From: Siphonodentalium dalli
Taxonomy: Eukaryota; Mollusca; Scaphopoda; Gadilida; Siphonodentaliidae
DNA: 64,000 nt
Assembly: GCA_032622095.1 (NCBI GenBank)
Contig: CP136069.1
Location: forward strand, 186,609,122-186,673,121
Reading direction: 5' to 3'
Shown here: positions 34,671 to 47,214 of the stretch, piece after piece
How the letters are laid out: every line of letters starts with the position of its first letter
How positions within the stretch are numbered: position 1 is the first letter of the stretch
Position numbers and translations under genes: made by a program
The notes under the pieces: model-generated
The model's input: the letters and a program-made list of their open reading frames with translations, nothing else
Database searches by the model: none
What the model was told of the DNA's origin: nothing

Positions 34671-35579
34671 GATTTGAACATATATATCCATATATATTTG
34701 CGAAATCTACTTTATGGTGACATTTGGCTTGTAACCAGCATATAAGGCGACACGGATGTGTATATCTAACTATACATATACACATGTGTCGCCCTGATTC
34801 TGGTATCTCCATGTGCATGTAGTAATTTGCCAACAAAATGCTGCCCTATTGTTGGTTATACCAGTCACAAATATAATATGAACTACTTCGACATGGCACT
34901 TGCCGTCATCAATTTTCGTAGTCTCTGCAATAAAGATTAAAAATTAAATAATTAAATGATCGCATGGGAAATAAGTATAAACGAAAACATATTAAAACTA
35001 AAATAAGAATTGTAATGTACGGCATTTTTTATTTGTGATCTGGCTAAGGGTGGAATCACTCTCACAAAACCACATTTTCACGAGATAGAATAACCTTATT
35101 CCGACGTCTCTGTATAATCAAATATTAATTTTGACATGTGTCGATCACGCTGCGAATTGAAAGGGAATTTAAAAATGAAATGATGTGGCGATCATGTTCT
35201 AACCCAAGCAAATATACCACCACCAATACCCCTCCCCACCCACCCACACACGAACACCCCATCCTACCACCTTGGTCCCTACTGTGTGCATGGCTACATT
35301 ACAGTCCACAGCGTTAATCTACCATTGCAAATATGCCTTTTAGTTTAGACAGAAAATGCGAAACCAGAAAACAAACGTATTTGTATATAAACTCGCCTTA
35401 TAATTAAGAGTACCCACCGAATTCACGCACGTCTTCGCAGCAGTTGTGTTGGCAGACAAAGAAATCGGTATCGGCAGTTAGCTTCTGTTATACGATATGT
35501 CTCACATATCCACATGGTAGTAATTAAATTATGGGCCAAGACTTAAAACCGCTGTTGGTTACAGTAATGAGCGAAAATA
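34671..35579. other. AT-rich unassigned DNA
   Basis: No gene or clear repeat is seen. A CA/CCCACC-rich patch lies near 35.22 kb. Confidence 0.4.
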
Positions 35580-35705
35580 ATGCGACATTTATGCGAGATT
35601 TAAAAATATAAATGCGAGATTTATATTTTTGTATAAAGACGAATTTAATATGCATAAATGCGTGCATAAATTTAGGGTCCTAAATTTATGCGACATTTAT
35701 ATTTT
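35580..35705. repeat. Second cluster of TTTATGC/GCATAAA words
   Basis: Words TTTATGCG, ATAAATGCG and GCATAAAT recur, including a palindrome around GGGTCC (TAAATTTAGGGTCCTAAATTTA, described here as two 10-base arms about a GTCC-like centre near 35.68 kb). It resembles the larger cluster at 34316-34670. Confidence 0.5.
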
Positions 35706-35984
35706 ATAAATCTCGCTTTTCATGCAGTGGGAGAGCCTGTTCCGGCGAGGGTAGGGGGCCGCCCCCTGACCCTCCATCGTCGGAATGGCTGTAGCAGGCG
35801 TAGTGGAATACAAACTCGTCAAGCGATTGGACAAGTTATGGCCTACATATTTATGTTTAGCGCGCGACCCTCCCCTTATTGTGTTTATTTTCCCCCACCA
35901 AAAAAATAGCTTAAACTGTAGGACATTATGCGTCAATGGGCGCCCCAACATCGCGCCTACCGGCTGTTAAATCCCAAGGCAGTG

Positions 35985-36240
35985 CACTGCCTTTCTAGAT
36001 TGGTCCGTACCGTAAAATGTCAACACAGGGTTAATATATATATATATATATATGATACTGAAACAGAAAAAGTAGTACATTTATGATAAATCCAAGAGTC
36101 GGTGGTAATGCCTTTCCTACCATATATTAGTCCATGCAGTAAAATGTCAACACAGGGTTAATATGTATACGTGTAAACATATGATACTGAAACAGAAAAG
36201 ACAGTACAGATATGTGGAAGCAGAAATGCATTGGCACTGC
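35985..36240. repeat. Tandem duplication, about 120-bp period
   Basis: The phrase GTAAAATGTCAACACAGG, followed by GTTAATAT, a short (TA)n and GATACTGAAACAGAAAA, occurs twice, near 36012 and 36131. The first copy has an expanded (TA)n. No gene is seen. Confidence 0.7.
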
Positions 36241-37273
36241 CTTTCTATGTGGGTCCGCATGATCCGCAGTTACATGAGAGTGGGTGGGACCACTTTTCTG
36301 CTATTTCCTTTTCATTCTCAAAATATTGAAGGACCTGTTTCCTGGTTTTGGAGAAAAATGACCTCTGAAACCAAATCAAAATCAATATTTTCCACATCGG
36401 ACAAATCCAAGACACTCATTGTGTTCAGTAAGAAGTGTTGTATCAAGTGATAGTCAAGTAAAGCAAGTAATATTATGCGACAACGGGCGCGCCTAATATA
36501 CCACTTCTTCTGACTGTGCACTGGCTTTGGTGAAATGTCGTGTATATACCGAAGTAATGTCATGCACAAAGAAAAGATATGGTTTCATTCAAATTTAATC
36601 AATAGCCAAAGCGTGACGTAATTGAAATGAATGCAATATAAACCTGGATATTTTTAACAGGTGATGTCAAATATTAACAAGTTTGTTGACGTTTTAAAAA
36701 TAGCGATGATGGGCTGGATACTTTTAGCCGGTAATATATATTTCACAACATTTTGGTTGGGCTTGGGGTGTTTTGTGTGATTTGGGGGTTAATGCACATG
36801 CTTGTTGGAAGAGGGGGTTTGGGACCGTTTATGTGCGAATTGAGCACTAAAATACACTTTAAAAAACTATGCTGAGCCACCCTGCTGCTACATGAAACCG
36901 AGACAAACACGCCGTGAAATACATCTCATTGAGTAAACAATTTTCCATTGTTTCAATTCAACTTCAAGTTCGCGGTAAAATCAAAACCGCAATTTGTAAC
37001 TGGTAAACATCTGAAAAAGACATCAGGTACTTGTAGAAACTAATTGTTGTGCATATTTATTTCTATTCGAGGTGGCAATTTTTCATCTTTATCAGCATTT
37101 TTAACGATAAGATCGATGCTAATTGAGTAACTATATTTTATCCAGCGCATTAAAATTAAAACAAAAAGTCGTGAATTGGCAGAGTGTTTTCTATGTCTGC
37201 ACATTTCATCGATAATTACAAGGCATGTGTGTGTCGAAATAACGTTTTAAGCTCGACGAGAATTATAATGGGG
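36241..37273. other. Unassigned AT-rich DNA
   Basis: No repeat structure or recognisable coding signal is seen. Short overlapping frames on both strands at 36.2-36.6 kb show no motif. Confidence 0.4.
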
Positions 37274-37403
37274 ATAACAGTGTGGTGTTTTGTGATCTTG
37301 TAAAGGTACAGGGCGAATATGCTCCGCCGTCGACCATTAACTAAATTTGCCACATTATATTCGCCCTGTACCTTTCCGATATCACAAAACACCACACCGT
37401 TAT
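37274..37403. mobile_element. 130-bp hairpin MITE
   Basis: The ends are ATAACAGTGTGGTGTTTTGT and the complement ACAAAACACCACACCGTTAT, continuing inward through matching GGTACAGGGCGAATAT and ATATTCGCCCTGTACC. Arms are about 47 bp around a 36-bp loop. A fragment of one arm is present at 20939-20959, at the truncated left edge of the virus-like element. Confidence 0.8.
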
Positions 37404-38260
37404 TCCATAATTGATTGTTTTCCGATAACGATATTTCGCGTTTTGAAACCACTATCATGTAAACAAATTGTTACAGTGATTTGTCAACAAACATCGCTAA
37501 TCGTGAAGCAAGTTTAAATAGTTTTATCTGAATATGATTTTCAGAATATTTTTCAATAAATTGGCATTTTCTGAAGTTTATCGTCAAGTTTTTATTAAAT
37601 TGTATTATCTTAATGGTCTTTTATCGGTTATCGGACTGTAACAATACTGTGTAAATAACAGAGGCGTTGACATGCAAGATCTCATTATTGGTGAGTTATT
37701 ACTTATGATAATAAGAACAAAGTCAATCTATTTGTTCATGTAATTGTTGATAATATTTGTTTTACATACATTTATGTTATTTTGCATGAACCCACTGCGA
37801 AGGTATTGTTTATATGGGTAACAAAAACTGGTAAGTTGGTCTCTACCAGTTAACGCGAGTCCAGGGTGGATGGGCACCAAACCTAGCACACCAGAATGAC
37901 AGAAACCAAGTCAGAGTGATGCACTGGCAGGTTGACCGAAGCCTTTTTGAAAGTCAAATAAGGAGGAAAGAAAGAACGGCTAAAACATATTTGTCATGGG
38001 AATTTTTCACACAATACTGTCGGGCCCAAAATATACGGTCAATGTTGTAAGGTGCATATTGGTTTTAATTCATCATATATATAGACCTCCTTTACAATTA
38101 TTTGAATTTGTTACGATATTATAAGTCACATTTATGTTATAATGTCCGATATCCATATTATTATCTATATAAATGGTGCAGTAATTAATGTGCATGGAAT
38201 AGAATGTAGTTATTTTACAGACTTATTATGTTATTTTGTATGAACCCACTGCGCAGGTAT

Positions 38261-40564
38261 TAGTGTAGTGACTTAGCGTTTTTTTTTTGGAACGGACTGG
38301 CCAAAAGTGCCATTTTAAAAATATTTTGTCAAGTTATTTGTGCTCTTTCAGAAAGTGAACTAGAAACCGGTGTCTGATCAATTTTAACCCTTGTTTCCAG
38401 TATAAATCCAATATGGCGGTCAAATTCAATCATTATTTCACACTGACGTTCCAACTGGCATAACAATTTGAGGCGCATGCATAATAAAGGCGTCATTCAA
38501 TCTGACATTGCCATATTTTGAAGATAGTAGCAACCCAGGCTGACCAAATTGGAAATTTATCACTTTTTGTACCAAAAAATTGCAATTTTGTCATATAATC
38601 ATTCTCGTTTCAATTATTTCGGAATAATAAACAGACAATTTCTCAAAAATGTTTCAGTGTAGATAAAAGGTTAAGGTCTTAGCATTTTTGGACATGTATA
38701 CTCTAATCAAAACATACAATATCTAGGACACATTCTAGTTATACAGGTACACCATAACAACGTGAATTTAAGAACAGAGTATAAACAAAGATAGACCATC
38801 TTTATGTTATGTGTATTATTGATAGACAAATTAAAGTTGTGATCTGAACTACATTTCTATATATACCCCTTCTTGCACTGTGGGGGAACTACTCCTAGAG
38901 ATTTGGTTCTCTACCGAGTTGCGTGAGCATTTTTAGTGACGATTCCGATTCTCTATCAAGCAATCGCGCATAAAACGTAAAAATCAACAGCATTAGAACA
39001 GTGTTTCGTGTGTTTTATAGCGCTACCGTGAAATTATAGTCACTGGCCATCTGTGTGTGTAAAAATAGTTAATCCCGAAATGCACAGAAATTGACTTTTT
39101 ATTTTCCGATTCCGATTCTCTGCTGAGGACTCCGTTTCTCTACCGAGCGCTCGGTTCTCTGCGAATAACTTGATTCTCTGCCGTATGTAAAGTAGTATAT
39201 GCCACCCGCAAACTGTGCTCGGTAGAGAATGTAAATACAGCTCGGTAGAGAACCAAATCGCCAGGAGTAGTCCCCCCACAGTGCCCACTTGTATGGTACA
39301 TTTGTAGATTATATAAGTCAAAACCTTCAAATTATTTATGGTATAATAGATTTTTAGAATTATATTCTATTTCACCAAGACATGACATGTATATACCTTT
39401 AAATGTGTTGTATTCGACAGTCATTTTCGAAACTTTCAAGGCCGCATGTGGTATACGTTCTTGGGAAATGTTTGAGAAATTGCCCATATATTGGTTGAAA
39501 ATATTTGAAATGATGGTTATTTTACCTTAAAATATAGCTGTTATTAGGCATACAATTGTAAATTAAAAAAGTATACTGTCAATGAGATTATTACATAACA
39601 ATATATGACTAATTGTCATCGACAAACTCACTTTATAAGATTTAACCAAAGATTTATTGAATCTTTACAACCAAGTCACATTTTCGTGATTTTGGGGTGA
39701 GGGGTAACATAAACCAAATTTTCTGAAACTTTGTTAAATATTAACCACAGAAAATGTATTCCTTGTTTTCAGTATATATGTCCAAAACATTTAATACCAA
39801 GCATTTTGAACTATCGCAAATATCCTATGTGTAAATGACCATTTATTGGACCAAAATATTTGAAATGACGAGGATTTTCTTACCAAATTGCATATTTTAG
39901 TCGAAACAGTTGTAAATTTCAACTTTGGTCATTGTGTGTGTAATTGCAATTACAGTATTTAGAATTGTGATCGAATAGTGCCCTTTATAGATTCTCATCC
40001 AAGTTCTATCGGATGTTTATCACAAAAACAAAATTTCATGATTTTTGGGATCAGGGGTAACATAATCCAAAATGTCTAAAATATGGTTACGAATTTGTCC
40101 TAGATGTTGTATATTTTGTTTGCAGTATACTTTTCTGAAATTTTTAAGATCTTAACCTTTGATCTGCACTGAAACAGTTTTGAGAAATTGTCTGTTTATT
40201 ATTCCGAAATAATTGAAACGAGAATGATTTTAGGACAAATTTCATGCTTTTGGTCCAAAAAGTGATAATTTTCAAATTTGGTCAGCCTGGATTGCTAATA
40301 TCTTCAAAATATGAGAATGCCGGATGGAATTACGCCTTTATTATGCATGTGCCTTAAATTGTATAGTTGGAACGTCATGGTGAAATGATGATTGAATTTG
40401 GCCGCCATCTTGGATTTATACTGGAAACGGGTTAATATTGATCAGAAATCTGTTTCTAGTTCACTATCTGAAAGAGCGCACCTAACTTGACATAATATAA
40501 AAAATGGCACTTTTGGCCAGTCCGTTCCAATATGACAAAATTTTGTCGCTAAGTCACTACACTA
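38261..40564. mobile_element. 2.3-kb foldback element with about 425-bp inverted arms
   Basis: The left arm (38261-38690) and right arm (about 40140-40564) are diverged inverted copies. They share TAGTGTAGTGACTTAGCG at the tips, GGAACGGACTGGCCAAAAGT, ACGTTCCAACT-type and GAAACGAGAATGATT-type blocks. TA or TAT flanks both sides. The middle contains a nested MITE (38876-39283) and two related segments near 39.66 and 40.03 kb (AGGGGTAACATAA). No transposase is visible. Non-autonomous. Confidence 0.75.
38876..39283. mobile_element. 408-bp MITE nested in the foldback element
   Basis: It starts CACTGTGGGGGAACTACTCC and ends with the complement GGAGTAGTCCCCCCACAGTG; the arms continue through GGTTCTCTACCGAG on the left and CTCGGTAGAGAACC on the right. 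The interior repeats TTCTCTRCCGAG-like words. CACTG-type termini occur in several DNA transposon superfamilies (hAT- or CACTA-like), so I leave the class open. Confidence 0.75.
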
Positions 40565-41885
40565 TATTGAGTCCCTTTATCTAATAGAAAAATATTTACA
40601 ATTCTGGTTACTTTTCCACCTGGGCTACGTCGGGATGCCCTGCTGATTATATATTACAGACGGCATGTCACTGGTTCTTTCTGCCCAGGAGATAACCCAA
40701 TTACCTGATTGCTGATGTGGAATTTGTGGTGATTTACTTTCAGGAGACCAGATGCAAGAAGGATAGAGACGGGCAGTCAACCTGGCCCTACAGAGGTGAG
40801 TAAGTTGATTATATTCAATCAGTGATCACGACAAGGATGGTTGAAATAGAAATGGCGAATATTGGGAACAATAATTCAACACACAGCAGTCATATGTATA
40901 GTTACATATAAAGGTTCATGTCAGTAATTGTACGGAGATGATATTCCGAATTACAGGCCCGGAACATACGTCATAGTCTGTTCGAAAATGACAAGATGTG
41001 TCACACCGAAGTGAGTATTCATTTTCTTCTTCAACTTTATAATAAATAACTCGACAAAAGAAAAGAGAAAACGAATGAGCTCTGTATCAATTGCTAGCTC
41101 TCGCGATGAATCCCGTCCCCATATAAATAGGACCGTTGAGAAATTTTACCTCGGTCACCATTGTTCGAGGTTGTGAAATATTAACGCCAAAATGTCCTTA
41201 TAACACAAGTATCGATATCCGATGTGTGCAGTATCCTAGATGAGTTATTGTTATAGACTATTAGTCTAATTGCTTGCTGAGAGAATATAGAAATCAAAAA
41301 TGTTGGAATTGCAGGCGTGATAATCGTGTCGGCATTTTCGGTTAAATTATAACGTAGGTTCCCTGCCCTGAATTATATTCATAACGCGATAATATCCACT
41401 GTGTGCCGTTATCGATCATCTTCTGTCGTTTTATCTAGCTCGTGGCACAGGGGTAGCATTTTTTTCCAGAAAACGAGGTCCGGTTGGAAAGTGTCACATC
41501 TACCACATAAATCCCGAATACCAATTAACGGAGAGGGGTGAATCCTGAATACCAATTAGCAGAGAGATGTGAATCTTGCGTACAGTTTAATAACATATCG
41601 AGTACAAGTCATGGTTATTTACTATAACAATGTATTACATGATCCTACCCTAATTCCATTCAATAAATCCATTCTATCAATTATGATATTAAACGTTCGT
41701 TTAATAACAGGAGATAGCGCCAGGTGACCTCCGGTTTGTCATATGTTTACATTGCGTATGTTATGTCTCAAAATACTATGGCTTCCAATATTTTTTCAAC
41801 AAACTATAATGAATGAAGAGTTTGAAAAGTTATGTCATTAAGTATACGCCACTAAATACGCCAAAGAGTCTTTATTTATCTGGGA

Positions 41886-42170
41886 CTATTTCTTTACGCG
41901 GGCAAACAACGGATAGTTACGTGAAACGTCATCGTATGCCTTATAGAAGCTGATGTTAGTTTTGCGTCCCATTTGTTGAGTTAAGTATGTGTTGTCGAGG
42001 TTTTGGATCATATAATAAACAGAATCTACAACTCGTCCCCAGTTTATAGCGGAATTTACAAAACGAGTCCAGTAAATTAGGCCTGGGCCTCGCGAAATGC
42101 TAGTTGTAGATCCTCTATTTTCACACATTTGCTGAAGTAATGTCCATAACGTCAACAGATCAAGATGCAT
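41886..42170 (-). CDS. Unassigned ORF, 94 aa, complete from ATG
   Basis: A complete frame with an ATG start (MHLDLLTLWTLLQQMCENRG) and protein-like composition (GPGLIYWTRFVNSAINWGRV; ISFYKAYDDVSRNYPLFARV). It shows no repeat, no low complexity and no motif I recognise. It could be an exon or a fragment of a mobile-element protein. It lies between two pairs of a short dispersed repeat phrase (41.5 and 42.25 kb), which hints that it belongs to an insertion. Confidence 0.3.
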   Translation of the reverse strand: MHLDLLTLWTLLQQMCENRGSTTSISRGPGLIYWTRFVNSAINWGRVVDSVYYMIQNLDNTYLTQQMGRKTNISFYKAYDDVSRNYPLFARVKK

Positions 42171-42699
42171 ATTAGACTGAATTGTCTAATAAATAGTTAA
42201 AACATGAACAATTTTATGCTATAAAAGTAGCGCACCAGCTTTGTTGTTGAATCCTGAATACCGGTTAACATGGGCATATGAATCCCGAGTACCATTTAAC
42301 AGAAGTATTTGTATATACTAGCAGGGTATCCTAGCGTTGTCCAGGTTAAATGTGAAACCCTCTGCTGTGGACATTTGGTGGGAATATAGAATACTTTTGA
42401 TCAAAGTATTATCATAAATTGTATATCCAAATGACATCACAATACTATACACGGATTATAAGTAGTGGCTCACCTTGTCGGAGTTATTGCCATTGTGTTA
42501 TCGCGATAAATTGTCCCACCAATAAAGAAGTATTTATTTATTTACAACAGCACGTACTTCAAACGTTATCATTTTCTAAATCGTACAGTCGACGTGGTTG
42601 GAATTGACGTTTGTTTTTATTTTTGTTTCTTAATATTTTTTATTGGGATCAAAACATGAACATCATAAACAGTTTAGTTCGCAAACATACAAGACGACA

Positions 42700-42860
42700 A
42701 CTGGGTTATATATAGAGATATATAAATCAGAATAAGATTTTGAGGACCCCTCGTTATCATATCTCAATGAAGATGCAGATGTTTTAAAGAAAAGTCCAGG
42801 TGCTCTTCTGTTCATGGTGCTATACTGGCTAATTATTCTCAATTTAAAAGAAATGCCGCT
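42700..42860. repeat. Dispersed repeat, copy 1 (copy 2 at about 57370-57535)
   Basis: Both copies read ATAGAGATATATAAATCA-like, then TTTTGAGGACC/TTTTAGGACC, ATCATATTGCCATGAA-like, GTGCTTCTCTTTTCAT-like and CTGGCTAATTATTCTCA. Similarity extends over about 160 bp in direct orientation. The family is unknown. Confidence 0.6.
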
Positions 42861-43479
42861 ATATAGCAGCTACATGTGCCCGACACAGAGGGGATTTTAA
42901 GTTGTTTATGATAGGCTATGCTACTGTTATAAAAATAACAGAAATCATCTGTATAATAATGACAGTTGTATATAGCGATTAACCAATTACTTCCTCTGAC
43001 ACGCTTTTAAACATTAAAATATTACCCCAGTATTTGTACAAGCCAACCAATGAACCGACTGCAGCCATTGCAGGCGCTGTTCTAGTTTGATCAGTACATG
43101 CTCTGATACTCACCTGTATGGCAAGCTGATTGGTACTCGTTTAATACGTGAGTGGCTCAAAGCCGACACAAAACCACTTTCGCGCTGTCGGTGGCCAATA
43201 TTTTTCAAATTTGGCTAGTTAAAATGTCATTTGGCCAAACTTTTTTTTTACCTAAATGGAGACATGGACGGAAAGCATGGATCCGAAAAGCTAATTAAAA
43301 ATGCTGAATAGATCGACAGTCCAGACGAAGTTTGGCGACGAAACTATTTCCTACTGCGAAAATATCGTACCGAAACGGGAGCGTTGATTGAATGGTGACG
43401 GCTGTACAAATGGAACATTACACAACTCGTTGACATTTTTGTTTATATATGCTTTGAGAGAGTGATAATGTAATGCCTA

Positions 43480-45454
43480 GTAATCTGAAAGAAGTTGGAT
43501 TCCACTGAATTTTCCATCTATCGCATCAATGACTTCAGTACAATCATGCTTACTACCAATCCACACCGCAAACGTTTTGTTATAGTTAATTTTTAAACCT
43601 GAAATAGACCAAAATCTTTCTAGCAACTGAAATGTACTGTCAAGAGACAGGGATCCCCATCTAAACGCAAAGTTGAGTCATCCGCGTTTTGTGTTATCTT
43701 GAATTCCACATCACCAATTTTGATGCCCTTAATAGTTTTTCAATTCCTTATAGACAGACTTAATATTTCTGCACATAATAAAAATATATACAGAGATATT
43801 GGATCCCCTTGGCGACAGCCTCTCTGGGTGCAAAACGCGGGAGATATGTTTCCATTAATATTCAAATTAGCTTTAGCTCACTTGACATGAGTGACTTTAG
43901 CTCACTTGACATGAGTGACCAAAAATTGAATCAAACGCTTTCTCAAAGTCTAAAAGAAGCAAAAGGCCTGGAATATTCTTTTCGCTGGTAAAATTGATCA
44001 CGTCTGAAATTAATCTAATATTTTCTCCAATGTACCTCCCGGCCATAAATCCTTTTTGATCTTGTATAAGTTGTGGTAAAACGGTCTTTAGACGATTTGC
44101 CAACACACTAGATATAATTTTATAACTAACATTTAGTAAGGAAATTGGTCTCGAGTTTGATAAAAATTGTCGAGGTTTATTGTCTTTTGGTATCAAAGTG
44201 ACCACTCCATGTTTTTGTGACAACGATAATTTACCATTGGATAAACCATAATTTAGAGAACATATCAAGTAGATTCCAATATTTCTTCCAAAACATTTTA
44301 TAAAATTCAACTGTAAACCCAGATTAGCCTGGACATTTGTTATTTTCTTTGTTTTTAAATAAGATACAGTTTCAGAATATCTAATAGGCTGTTCCAATTG
44401 ACTAGCCGTGTTACTGGAAATATGATTTAAAATCGGGTTTTCATTTACTGGATCAATGGATTTTTTAATATCCTGTATTGTTACTACTTCGTTTCTATTT
44501 TTGTATAACTGTTCGTAATATTTGCTGGCTTCTAATAATATATCATCTTGCTTTGAAACGATTTTTCCATCAGATGTTTCTATTTCTTTATCGCTTTGTT
44601 TATGTAATATCTCTGTTCTAAGTTTAAAAAATATTTTCTAGGTTTTTCGCCTTCACTAAGCCATTTCGCTCGTGATCTCAACGTACCTTCTAATTTGTTT
44701 TTACGAATTTCTTCCAATTTGTTCTTACATTGTTCAATGTGCATTTCCATTTGCGTTGTCATCTCATTTAGTTGTTCATGTTTTTCTATTTCAGCCCTCA
44801 AAGTTCCTTCTTCTTTGTTTCTATGTTCATTAAGTTTAGCACTGAATGAGATTGTAGTTTTTCTTATTTCCATCAAAAGAGTTTCAAAAAACAGTTGATC
44901 ACTTATTTCCGAATTATTGTTTTCTCCATTATTTTCAGTTTTAATGGCATATTGGTTTACAGTTTTTTCAATAACTATATTTATTTCTTTAATATATTCT
45001 GCATTTTTAAGTTGAGAAATGTTAAATGTCCAGTCACCCCGGTCGCGTTTGGTCTCTTTAAATTGATTTCCAGCCAGGTAATAGAGTGGTCAGTTCGATA
45101 TCCATGTTCGATACCAGCTTTGTCAATTGGAGATAAAATATGTTTCGACACAAGAAAATAGTCCAGTCTGGCTTGTTTAACAGGTGTCTGTTTTCGCCAC
45201 GTATAACGTTTAATGTTCTGATTAAGTAATCTCCAAACGTCGGTTAAACTCCTTTCTTCAATAGTCTTTAAAAGAACTTTGCGACCATTTCGATTATTTA
45301 CGTGTAAATAGTTATATGAATCAAGTTCCTGATTGGGTACAATAATAAAATCACCACATATAATGTAATTGGCGTCATCTTTCTCTCTAAGGTATGTGTT
45401 TAAATCAACATACAAATTTGGAGTGTCTGAATTGGGCCCATATACCGTTATCAA
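43480..45454 (-). pseudogene. LINE ORF2 remnant: endonuclease and reverse transcriptase (L1/Tx1-like)
   Basis: From 5' to 3' on the minus strand: the C-terminal part of an APE-type endonuclease (ANYIICGDF, SLTDVWRLLN, RLDYFLVSK, YRTDHSITW; 44981-45454), then the linker RSRAKWLSEGEKPRKYFLNL (44580-44876), then RT text (LIPKDNKPRQFLSNSRPISL, GFMAGRYIGENIRL, LLLLDFEKAFDS; 43897-44397), then RGCRQGDPIS and a mutated catalytic box NADD (expected YADD) near 43.7-43.83 kb. There are many frameshifts and stops, and the 3' end is missing. It is related to the LINE at 27.1 kb but older. Confidence 0.85.
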
Positions 45455-46287
45455 TATAAATTATGTACCATTAATAATAACTTCTATCGCTAAAAAGTTA
45501 CCGCTGTTACCTCCTTTCACATTTTGAACTTTACTTTCAAAAGTCTTCCTTAAAAATACGACCACACCGCGAGATGACGTGTTACAGTTACAAAAATGAC
45601 ATTCATAACCCCATTCTTATCTAATAAAATTCGAGAAGTTCGTTTACGTTACGTTACGTGCATGTTTTATGTTTGTAATCTCGGACTGAGCACTGTCCAC
45701 CGTGTGATCTGACCATATGTATCGTGTTACGCGAAGCGTGTAATACTTTGCCGTCACAAATATTCATTGATAAATCAGTTGTAGTTAGGCCACGCATAGC
45801 TCCATAGTTGTCACGGTGTATCTCGGTATCTATGTAATATAATTAAATGTTCTATATTTATACTTGATGGTACAGCGCGATCTATCTTATGTAAACCTTT
45901 CTGTTAAATAAGAATAATAATTATGTGTAGTAATATTATGTGTACAATTGGAGTATGTATATAACAACAATACATTGAAATTCCAAAATAAAATATGTTA
46001 AAACAATTATTTAGGAATGTCTTGATTGATTTCTTTTTTGAAGAACGGGGAATAGTTTATAAAGTTAACGAGCTTTGCTTTGTTGTCGTAGATGTCGAAC
46101 TTCATATTCCTGCCATCATTTAGTCTCGCCCATATGTGTCCATTCTTGTGGTAGCCGAAAATTGATATCTCGATGATCAAATAACCTGTTCATGAGGTCC
46201 ATATTGTCTTTTGTAATATCGTCTCTGATTTTGACTGACGTTTTGTTGACAACTGACTTTCGTGCAACAAATAACTTATTCCGTGTT

Positions 46288-46986
46288 TCATTTCTGAGGA
46301 ATAGACGGTGGAGGCAAATCCTTGTTACGAGAGGGTAATCTGTGAGCCGCGAGAATGTCTGCTGGTGTTATCTTGGTCTCGGTTTGCGATGAATTTACTG
46401 TTTCACAAAAACGGGAGATCAGCGTTTCGTTGTCATCTCCTGTGCCATTTATGTTGAGCACTCTCACACATGTTTTTTCGGGAGTACTGTTCGGCCCTGT
46501 TAACATCGGCTCTGATTTTATTGAGATCGGTATTGTGTGTTGAAACTTTAACTTTCAGGGTGTTACTTTCCTTTTTAAGTTTTCCAACATCTTCAACTAG
46601 GGTTTCATTTTCAAATTTATAATGGTCTATTTCTTCCCTCAATTTATCATTTTCTATGACGGCTTCCTCAACTCGCTTTTCCAATTTGCCATATGCCTCT
46701 TTCATTTCTCCATAAGTCGAACTTATCTTTAACTACCGTTTCTACAGTTTTATCGATGTCAGCTTTTGTTGCAAGATCCGTTAACTTTTCTTCGATGCCA
46801 CTCATTCTAGCCATAACTATCCTGTCCATTCATCAAATCATTACCGAAACTTTCTTCAAGCGGTCTTTTCGTCTCTGGATTCCTAGAGCGGTCACGGGAT
46901 GGGTTTCTTGTCATATCCTTTGGAGCTACTTTATCTTGTGAAATCCTTCGACCGCCTCGTCCTTTCTTATCATTTTTATCAACCAT
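46288..46986 (-). pseudogene. LINE ORF1 remnant with coiled coil and RRM-like domain
   Basis: Starting at the ATG near 46986 (MVDKNDKKGRGGRRISQDK; basic head), then a coiled coil (KRVEEAVIENDKLREEIDHY; NTLKVKVSTHNTDLNKIRAD), then VRVLNINGTGDDNETLISRF and ADILAAHRLPSRN, which fit the RNA-binding and C-terminal domains of L1-type ORF1 proteins. At least three frame changes. It is directly upstream of the ORF2 remnant on the same strand, so both belong to one element. The gap 45455-46287 holds degraded endonuclease N-terminal and inter-ORF sequence. Confidence 0.75.
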
Positions 46987-47214
46987 GGTAACAAATAGTT
47001 AATTTCTAGTGGCCTAATTGTGAATTTTGAGCGCGAATCAGATATGCCTATATTGAGTTCACAAATATCAATTCACAAGGAATTTATAAACATTGATAGT
47101 CATACCATGACATACTATGAAAAACAGTTTATATACAAGTCATTATCCAATATGAAAAGGTCCTTCCATTTATCCAAAAAGTTTCTTGAAATAAGAGCTT
47201 TGTTTACATTGTCA

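Larger units (their letters stand above)
40565..43479. other. Unassigned stretch with one candidate ORF and short dispersed repeats
   Basis: No LINE or DNA transposon core is seen. The phrase AATCCCGAATACCAATTAAC recurs in degenerate form near 41.51, 41.54, 42.25 and 42.28 kb. A segment at about 42.70-42.86 kb is repeated near 57.37-57.53 kb. A 94-codon ORF at 41886-42170 (-) is listed separately. Confidence 0.45.
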
